Shown here: positions 55,639 to 64,000 of the stretch, one piece after another
Layout: each line of letters begins with the position of its first letter
How positions within the stretch are numbered: position 1 is the first letter of the stretch
Origin: Azadirachta indica
Lineage: Eukaryota > Streptophyta > Magnoliopsida > Sapindales > Meliaceae
Assembly: GCA_022749755.1 (NCBI GenBank)
Contig: CM040441.1
Location: forward strand, 23,003,475 to 23,067,474
Direction: 5' to 3'
DNA length: 64,000 nucleotides
Translations under genes and position numbers: made by a program
Notes under the pieces: generated by a model
What the model was told of the DNA's origin: nothing
Seen by the model: only the letters and a program-made list of their open reading frames with translations
Database searches by the model: none

Positions 55639-57922
55639 ATTTGCCTTATTTGTATTTGATCACATAAGAAAATGTCTCAATGAACTCCACCCATTTGGCA
55701 TGATGTCTGCTTAACTTGTACTGCGCCTTTAAATGTTTCAAAAATTTATGATCCATATGAATCATAAACTCTTGGGGCCAAAGGTAATACCGCCAAGTTT
55801 TTAGAGTTCAAACCAATGCATACAATATTTTGTAGTAAGTGGGATAGTTTAAAGACGCCCCATTTAGTTTCTCACTAAATTACGCAATCGGTCTTCCTTC
55901 TTGCATTAATACGCCTCTGATTTTTACACCTGAAACATCACACTCAATCTCAAAGGTTTTAGCGAAGTTAGGTAAAACAAGTAAAGGTGCATTAGTCAAT
56001 TTTTTTTTTGATGAGTTTTAATGCTTTTTCTTGCTCTTTTCCCTATTTGAACGGAACATTCTTCTTGATGATTTCGATTAAGGGTACAGTTATGCTGATA
56101 AAAATTGGCCAATCCATGAAGGCTTCTTACTTGATTCGTCGAAGTAGGCGTTAGCCATTCTTGAATTGCCTTCACCTTCTCCTCATCGACCTCAACACTT
56201 ACAACAAAACCAAGAAACACAAGCTTATTCGTGCAAAATATATATTTCTTAAATTTAGTAAATAGCCTTTGTTTCCTTAAAACCTTTAAAACAAGTTTTA
56301 AGTGTTCAACATAATCATCCAACTTTTTGATATAAATCAAGATATCATCAAAATAGACAACTACGAATTTGCCAATAAAAGCACGCAAAACATGGTCATA
56401 AGTCTCATGAAAGTACTAGTGCATTAGTTAACTCAAAAGGCATAACTAACCATTCATACAAATCAAATTTTGTTTTAAATGCAGTTTTCCACTCATTCCC
56501 TTCTTTCATCCTAATTTGATAATATCTATTTTTAAGATCAATTTTAGAAAATACACAAGATCCATGCAATTCATCTAACATATCATCTAATCGAGGAATG
56601 GGATGTCGATTTTTTACTGTAATATTATTGACAACTCGGCAATCAATACGCGTCCTCAATGTTCCATCTTTTTTAGGCACTAGTAGCACCGGAACCGCAC
56701 AAGGACTCATGCTTTTTCTAACATACCCTTTTTTCATCAGCTAGTTAACTTGTCGTTGAAATTTCTTCGTCTCCTCGGGATTTACTTCTATAAGCTGGTT
56801 AGTTCGGAATTGTTGCACCGGGTATAAAATCAATTTGATGTTTAATTCCTCAAATTGGAGGTAAATCAGGGGGCACCTCTTTAGGAAAGACATCCTCGAA
56901 TTCCTACAAAAAAAAAAAAACATAACATTACTCAGTAAAAATCCGGTAAGATCGTTAGTACAAAAAAATGCCTCTTTATATATCAGGGGCTGTTGTGAAA
57001 GTAAAGTTCTCTTTATCTCACTTTTTTTTGCGATGAAATTATATTTTCCTCTCTCTCACACATCAATGTTGTAACTCTCTCATTTTTCCTCTCACTCTCT
57101 TTCACATTTTTGCTTTTCTCGTTTTCTTTTTTCTTTTCATTTGTTTTTTGCATTTTTAATCATTCTTCGACAACTTGTTTTGGAGTCAATAGTACAAGTG
57201 ATATAAGTTGTCTTTTGATGGTAAAAGAGTATCTATTAGTAAAACCATCGTGTGTGACTCGTTGATCATTTTGCCATGGTCTGCCAAATAGGATGTGACA
57301 TGCGTGCATACGTATCATGTCACAAAGGACCTCATCCTCATACTTTCTAATAGAAAATGCCACCAACACTTGTATTGTTACCTTAATTTTTCCACAAATG
57401 TGTAGCCATTGAAGTCGGTACGGTCGTGGATGTTTCATGGTAGGTAACAACAATTTCTCCACTAATTCAGTGCTGGCCAAGTTGGTGCAACTTCCTCCAT
57501 CAATTATAACGTTGCAAACTTTGTTGTTGACGAAACATCAAGTATGAAACAAGTTCTCCTACTGATCATTTTCTTCTTCCTTAACCTGTGCGCTAAGAAC
57601 TCGTCTTGCCACTAATAATTCTCCTTCCACAGCATATTGCCCTTCATAGTTATTCAAGAGGTGGCATGTCTTCTATTTCGTCTTCTTCTTCTCTTTTCCA
57701 CTCAATCTCCCCTTGAGTATTGATCACCATTACCCTTTTATTCGGGCATTGGCTAGTTATATATGACCCCTGCCTTAACATTTAAAATACTTAATGTCAC
57801 GATTTCCAGAAGCGGTGTATTCAATGTTATCTTGTTTTTGCGGCACAACTTGTTTGGTATCTTTAGAGGCTTCAGACTTAGACTTTGTTAATAGAAATTC
57901 CTCTTGTGTAAGTGTTGATCTC
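55639..57922 (-). pseudogene. Family A RNase H to gag end (copy of 34362-36638)
   Basis: It has the same domain order as copy 1. A one-base difference near 56395 and another near 56245 change the local frame, so here [15 protein letters not shown] continues in one frame through the thumb (VFLGFVVSVEVDEEKVKAIQ) to 55996. The protease reads VASTELVEKLLLPTMK-like MASTELVEKLLLPTMKHPRP near 57420-57480. It is still interrupted by other stops. Confidence 0.9.
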
Positions 57923-59066
57923 TGATGTGGAAATTTTAAATGCTCGCAAGTGCACGAATTATTAATAGCTGATAATAAGTTCACTCCGAGATCGATCTCT
58001 TGCGAAATTGTAATGGTTTAAATCCTTATTGCTTCTTATTAATTACTAATTTAAGTAAATATAAAATTGTAAATAGACTAATACAATTAAATGACAAATT
58101 CAGATTATTCCAATTGAAGTGATTAAAAAGCTAAATTATAAGAACTTGAAATCAATAAAATTCTGTTGAATTCAATGAAACTAGATGGGATTTGGCTAGT
58201 TATCTAATTTGGTATTGAAATATTAGGTGAATTAAACAACCATTATATAATTTAGATTATTGGTTTTTCCACTAAAGGTAGAGAATTCTAATAATTATGA
58301 TAATTTTCACTTACAATTAATTAAATATATCCTTGATATGAAGCTTCTACTTAATTAATTGTATTGTTCAATAAATAAGAAATAATCTCAATCTCTAATT
58401 AATCACATTTCACAAAATATTTAATATCATTTGAATAGTAAAGCTAAACTCCCAAAATATGTTTACACTTCCATTCTTAAATTCAAATTTATGAATCTAA
58501 TTACAAAAATTCTAAACATATTTGAAAAATAAACAAACTTAAAGAAAGCTTCTCTTTTTGAAGGTGCATCACCAAGTTTTGAAGAAGATGATAATTCTGC
58601 CCAGCAAGAATGTCCTCCTCTTCAATCCAGTAATTATGCTCCTCCAATGGAAAACTCCCTCTTTAGAAAACCCTCTTTTTCATCAAATCCTTCTTTAATT
58701 CATTCTCTACCCAATAGCACCTCCAAAGTCCTCCCTTTAATTCGTTAAAGAAAGTCTCCCTTCTAGTTGTCTTCTTTTCAGCTGAAATTTTGACCATTAA
58801 ATTTTAACATTTGCTTTCTTTTTGAAATGTAGGATTGTAAATCATTATGTCTAGTTTTCAAATTATTTTGTATCATCCAAAATACGAGTATTGATGATAA
58901 AGTTATATTTAGTAAATACGAGCCTTCAAGCATCTTGAGTTTTAGGCTTTCTACAATAATTCCTGCAAGTAATAAAAAGAAGTTCAAAATAATAAAATTT
59001 TAAGATAAAATATATGAATAAAGGACATAAATATAATAAAATATTAGGACAAATATTGATTTATCA
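57923..59066 (-). mobile_element. Family D 3' LTR (copy of 36639-37788)
   Basis: From TGATGTGGAAATT to TTGATTTATCA (1144 bp), with the minus-strand polypurine tract TTTGGGGGAATT adjoining at 59067-59078. Confidence 0.85.
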
Positions 59067-60261
59067 AATTCCCCCAAACTAAATTTTGCTCGTTCTCGAG
59101 CAAAAAATAAAAATAAAAGACTCGACATACATGTGAAAATTCCTTTTTAAAGATGATTCCTCAAAATGATAATGGCTTCAAAAGAATGCAACAAGACATA
59201 GGGTCAATCAATTACTTATCCAATTATTAACAATTTTTCAGAAATTATCCTCATGTGTAGTGTGTGATAGCTATAAATCAATTATCATCTCTCTTGTCAT
59301 CTTTCACATTATCAAAATATAGCATGCATTGATATTTCAACTCCAAACTTCACAAAGGTGATCACTCTAAAAGAAAGGCACTCGAAATTTAGGTTATTAC
59401 TAAACTGTATGTAAGACAAGCATAAAATTTAGATTTTTAATGGAAAATAAAGCTCACATACAAAATAAAGAATGCACTATTTCTGATGTAATGATGTTGA
59501 TCTTATGAACGGAATACTATCAACTTGATTTTCCTAACAATAAATGCAAACTAATCATATGATACACAAAATCAACATAGAACTTTTCTTTTTGAGTTGT
59601 AATAAGGCTATTGGGTAAGGTGAGGATAAGAATTGGTGGATAAAAGATAAACTAAAGCCATAAAAACTCAATAATATATGCACCTATCATCAAACTCTCA
59701 TTTTTCAGTTTTCTTTCATATTCTGCAACCACTCATTTACATTCACCTCTTTTTTTATTTTTCTCTTTTTTTTTAATCTCAAATTTCATTTTGCAGCCCC
59801 ATTTTTTTTACTGCACTTTCCTAATCAACCTTAGCATTTCTCCCTTCTTTTTTTTTCTTAGTGCAGCACATTGATAAAACATGATAACACCAGGCACTAT
59901 TTTAAGAAATAACAGCCCCCAAACCTATTATAAGGAACATATCCAATCAACTTATTTATGGCTTAAAGAATAGAATAAAGATAAGGATATTGGATACTTC
60001 GTTATTGGGTTTGATTGTGATTGATTTTAAGAAAGAAAAAGAACATATTGAAGGTCAAAATGGTTACTAAGAAAGAATATACATTAGGTAGGCAAGAAAG
60101 GCGCAAACGATTCAAATAAGGCCTAAAATCACTTCTTATGTATCATACAATCAGTATTACAATCAAAGCATGAATAATCAACTTAATTAACCAAAACAAA
60201 GTATAATGAGATCATTTGAAAGAAAATATGATAAGAAAATATAGAGTAATGATAAACACTT
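59067..60261 (-). mobile_element. Family D non-coding region (copy of 37789-38990)
   Basis: Same content as copy 1: a hairpin-capable GCTCGTTCTCGAGC near 59088, poly-T tracts of slightly different length near 59750-59860, and no gene. Confidence 0.7.
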
Positions 60262-61071
60262 TGATGCAAACGAGGTTGCGCAACCACGTAAACAAGAGGA
60301 GAACTTTAGACATAAGGTTAGAGACACTTAATTACAGCATTTATATGATTCACTAAGTGTGTCGAGTAGACCGATTACAAGAGTTAGAGCCAAAATATTG
60401 GCAAGTGCCTTAAATGGACTAATTAAAAAGATGTGTGATTCAAATATAATTCAAGATACGCGTCTTGAAGAATTAGGCTCAGTGAACATCATTCAAGTGA
60501 TCGGAGTCCAAGAAGACTAATCTGAAAATGTTCAAAAATTATAGTTCATTTGTGTAATTTTTTAAGAATATTAAAATGATGTAATCACTTATATCATATA
60601 TATTCGACATCATTGCTTACGTCATATATATATGACGTCATTACTTACGTTTTCATATTTGAAATTTGTAATTTTTAAAAGTCATAAAGTTTGTAATTAT
60701 TTTGTCAAATTGTTAGGTAGGATTGTTAGCCTAACTTTTGACATTTTCCCTTTATATTTGCTTATAAAAAGGCTTTTATTTTTTAAAATGAAATAAACAA
60801 TTTGAGTGTTAAATTATTTCTTATAAGTTCTTGTTCTTGAGCTCTTCAAGTTTAATTTCTTGTGGCGTTCAAAATAACCAAACTTATCATCTAAATTTTT
60901 AAGCATTTTCTTAAGGATTCTTAGTGTAGCGTTTGGGTAAATCATAGTCTTAGTTTTTATCTAGATAGGTATCGGGTTAAGACTTTATAAACTTGTATCT
61001 TGGGGAAATCTTGGGGTTCTTTACTACATTCAGTGTTGAGTTTCGTCATGTTATTGGCGAGATTCATATCA
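60262..61071 (+). mobile_element. Family A 5' LTR (copy of 38991-39799)
   Basis: From TGATGCAAACGAGG to GAGATTCATATCA (810 bp). The primer site here reads TGGTATCAAAGCTT, one base closer to the initiator tRNA-Met complement than in copy 1. The U3 keeps TGACGTCATTACTTACGT, while copy 1 has TTATGT at its end. Confidence 0.9.
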
Positions 61072-61593
61072 TTTGGTATCAAAGCTTTGGTTCCAAGGCA
61101 AGTTTAAATTATCCTTTACATTTTTGTTGTTTCTTTACTTCTTCAATTAGAATTCTGAAAAAAAAAAGAAATACAAAAAAATATATATATTGTGGCCAAA
61201 TTCCTCCTTGATTGATCCAAATTTCAATTTTGTGTTTTACTTCCTTCAATTTATTTTGAGTTCATATTTTCATTTCTACTTCCTAAAAAAAAAGAGAGAA
61301 ATAAAAAAAAAGAGAGAATTATTGTTATCTATTATATTCATAATTTCTTGTAATATTAGCCTAATATTCCTTATTTTTGATCCAATATTGTCATTGCTTG
61401 CATCAATTTCTTAAGAATTGCTTGTTGAATCCTGTGATTTGTTTTAGTTGTTTCTCATCTTAAAATTGCCACTATAATTTTGATTAAAGAGTGTGCAAGT
61501 ATGAGAGCATTTGAGTGCTCAAACACGAAAGTGAGTGAAAACATGTGAGGAAGTGCTTATGAGGTTTCTAATTTTGTTTTGCAGATTTTAAAT
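61072..61593 (+). other. Family A primer site and leader (copy 2)
   Basis: The primer site is at 61074-61087, followed by the same A-rich leader as 39816-40322, ending TTTTGTTTTGCAG just before the gag start. Confidence 0.65.
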
Positions 61594-62670
61594 ATGTCTC
61601 ACAATCAAGAAGAAAATTCAACCTCAGGGGTACAACAGCTAACTATCTCGAATCTACACAATTACAAGCGAGATGAGACGAATGTTGAAGGCTAAGTTAG
61701 AACCAATTCATGAGAGGATTGATAGGTTGGAAGAAGAGACACCACGAGGGCAACATCAAATCTCTTCCATTAGACAATCACCTAGGCAAGTGCAACCAAG
61801 GGTACAATGGGGTAATATTGAGGATGATAAGGAGTTAAATGAATCACCAATGAATCAGGGCAGGTATTTGGGTGGTTATGGGAATAAAGAAGCTAGGTTG
61901 GGTAGATCTAAGTTATTGGATGATGATTTAGGAAGCATTAAGGTAAAAATTCCACCGTTACAAGGAAAAAACGATCCTGAAGCTTATTTAAAGTAGAGTG
62001 AGAGAAGAAAATAGAGATAGTTTTCGATTGTCACAACTACTCCAAAACCAAAAAGATAAAACCTGCGGCCATTGAATTTACTGATTATGCTATTATTTGG
62101 TGGGATCAATTATTAAAGGATAGGAGAAGAAATCAAGAACGCTCTGTTGAAACGTGGGACGAGATGAAGACAATAATGAGAAGACGTTTCATTCCAAGCC
62201 ACTACCATCAAGAGTTGTTCAACAAATTGCAACGTCTAACTCGAAAATCTAAAAGCCTAGATAAATAGTATAAAGAGATGGAGGTTGCTATTATTCGAGC
62301 AAATGTGGAGGAGGATAGAGAAGCTACCATGGCTAGATTCTTACATAGTTTAAATCGTGAGATCACAAACGTAGTGAAGATGCAATATTATGTAGAATTG
62401 ACAGATATGATACACCAAGCCATCAAAGTTGAGCAACAATTGAAGCGAAGAAACATGGCTAGAAGAGGGGCAAGCACGACTGCTACAAACTCATGGAGAT
62501 CAACTCCTAAACGGGAGGAATTTCCATTAACAAAGTTTAATTCTGAAGCTTCTAAGGATGTGAAACAAGTTGTGCCATAAAAATAAGGTAACATTGAATC
62601 CACCTCTTCTAAAAATCATGACATTAAGTGCTTTAAATGTCAAAGCAGGGGTCATATAGCAGCCAATGCC
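61594..62670 (+). pseudogene. Family A gag with zinc knuckle (copy of 40323-41420)
   Basis: It starts MSHNQEENSTSGVQQLTI and reads PPLQGKNDPEAYLK where copy 1 has a long A run, so copy 2 shows the ancestral form. [38 protein letters not shown] and a full CFKCQSRGHIA follow, then a one-base loss breaks ASQC. Stops near 61995 and 62268 inactivate it. Confidence 0.9.
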
Positions 62671-62812
62671 CAAATTGTCATTACCTACCATGAACATTAG
62701 CTTCGTTTTGCACTTAATGTCTTCATTTGCATCCTGAATCAAAATATGAGAATAATTAATACATTTAAGAACTAAATAAACATAAAGAACTAAAAAATTA
62801 AGTGAGAAAAAT

Positions 62813-63227
62813 GTGGCATTCTGCATTCTTATCATACATTTTATTTCAAAAACGAAGAAGTTGAAAACGTATGATTTTCAGGGTCAGAAATGTCAAATGT
62901 CATACGGACTCAAAAAACAACTTGATTTTAAGATGGGCTGCATGTCTTGTTACTCATCATCGTGTAAATATTGTTACAGTGCATTTTATTTCAATAACGA
63001 AGAAGTTGACAACGATTTTCGAGGCCAAAATTGTCAAACGTAATACAAACTCAAAAAAATGACTTTGTTTCGACATAGACTGCACGCCTTTTACTCACCA
63101 TCGTGTGAGTATCATTATGGTGCATTGTATTTCGAAAATGGAGAAGTTGAAAACGTATGATTTTCGGCACAAGAATTGTCAAACGTGAGACCAATTAGAA
63201 AAACAACTTTGTTTCGACATAGAGCGC
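62813..63227 (-). repeat. Satellite block S8 (copy of 41549-41964)
   Basis: The same three reverse-orientation monomers and the same junction ACATAGAGCGC into the D LTR. The short stretch before it, 62671-62812, is non-coding as in copy 1. Confidence 0.88.
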
Positions 63228-64000
63228 TGATAAATCAATATTTGTCCTAATATTTTATTATGTTTATGTCCTTTATTCATGTATTTTATTTTAGAATTTT
63301 ATTACTTTAAGTTTCTTTTTTTTTTTACTTGTAGGAATTGTTATAGAAAGTCTAAAAACAAACCCAAGATGCTGGAAGGTCTGTATTTACTGAATATAGT
63401 TCGTATTTTCTAGTATAACTTTATTCTCAATACTCATATTTGGGTGATACAAAATAATTTGAAAACTAGATATAATGATTTACAAACTTACATTTCAAAA
63501 AGAAAGCGAATGTTGAAGTTTAAGGGTCAAAATTCCAGCTGGTAAAAAGACAACTAGAAGACAGGCTTTCCTTGACATGTGGGAGTAAATTTTGAATAAG
63601 TTGTTGACAAAATGAGTAAAAGGGAAGACTTTGGTAGTGTTGTTGGGTAGAGAATGAATTGAGGAAGGATTTGATGAAAAAGAGGATTTTCTAAAGAGGG
63701 TGTTTTCCATTGGAGGGGCAGGATTGCTGGATTGAAGAAGAGGACATTCTTGTTGGGCAGAATTATCATCTTCTTCAAAACTTGGTGGTGAACCTTCAAA
63801 AAGGGAAGCTTTCCTTAAGTTTGTTTATTTTTTAAATATGCTTAGAACTTTTATAATTAGATTCATAGATTTGAATTTAAGAATGGAAGTATAAACATAC
63901 TTTGGGATTTTGGCCTTGTTATTGAAATGGTATTGAATATTTTGTGAAATGTGATTAATTAGATATTGATATTATTTCTTGTTCATTGATATGTATAATT
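63228..64000 (+). mobile_element. Family D LTR, cut by window end (copy of 41965-42734)
   Basis: It starts TGATAAATCAATATTTG and follows the first 770 bp of the copy 1 LTR, with small length differences in T and A runs. Confidence 0.88.

Larger units (their letters stand above)
53152..64000. repeat. Large duplicated block, copy 2
   Basis: Near-identical repeat of 31874-42734, starting at the gap and still continuing at the window end. Differences are single bases and small indels, for example a 2-A change near 56221-56250, a loss of about 8 bases near 58940 compared with 37665, and a shorter A run near 61965. Confidence 0.93.

Overview
The window is AT-rich nuclear DNA from a flowering plant, probably a eudicot, and consists almost entirely of repeats. 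The evidence for a plant is direct: a LONELY GUY (LOG) cytokinin-activating gene remnant, Ty3/gypsy polyproteins of plant type, LTRs followed by primer-binding sites resembling the complements of initiator tRNA-Met and tRNA-Asp, and polypurine tracts of plant Athila/Tat style. I see no intact cellular gene, no tRNA or rRNA gene and no CRISPR array. Every retroelement open reading frame is broken by stops, frameshifts, deletions or insertions.

Four LTR types recur; the letters are mine. Family A is a Ty3/gypsy element with an LTR of about 760-810 bp and a tRNA-Met-like primer site. Families B and C have related LTRs; C carries a gag-pol body at about 3.9-10.7 kb. Family D is Athila/Tat-like, with an LTR of about 1.15-1.38 kb and a tRNA-Asp-like primer site. 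A fifth, unrelated solo LTR lies at 17943-19336. A satellite with a monomer of about 145 bp fills roughly 17 kb in about ten blocks. Most block edges abut family A sequence.

Layout: 0.36-1.0 kb, intron-less LOG pseudogene; 1.1-1.2 kb, polypurine tract of another element; 1.9-3.06 kb, minus-strand gag-pol scrap; 3.07-3.32 kb, small LTR; 3.9-10.7 kb, family C element with two LTR insertions, itself inserted into a family A gag; 11.06-14.3 kb, satellite; 14.7-17.6 kb, A, C and B LTRs with integrase ends; 17.6-20.4 kb, minus-strand A polymerase split by a solo LTR; 20.4-22.4 kb, satellite that reverses orientation; 22.4-28.4 kb, A fragments, two A LTRs and a 1.79-kb tandem duplication of satellite plus integrase; 28.4-34.4 kb, satellite with an RNase H island; 34.4-36.6 kb, minus-strand A pol; 36.6-39.0 kb, D element 3' end; 39.0-41.4 kb, A LTR and gag; 41.5-44.2 kb, satellite then D LTR and gag; 44.2-46.8 kb, nested and duplicated A LTRs with integrase; 46.8-53.05 kb, an A element whose protease is interrupted by 2.9 kb of satellite; 53.05-53.15 kb, 100-N gap; 53.15-64.0 kb, near-identical copy of 31.87-42.73 kb.

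The parts form a layered record of insertion and recombination and not a working pathway. The most notable points are the repeated coupling of the satellite to family A retroelement breakpoints, LTR U3 regions with clustered palindromic TGACGTCA-type sites, a pol reading frame that continues into the LTR, and the large repeat at the assembly gap, which may be an assembly artefact.
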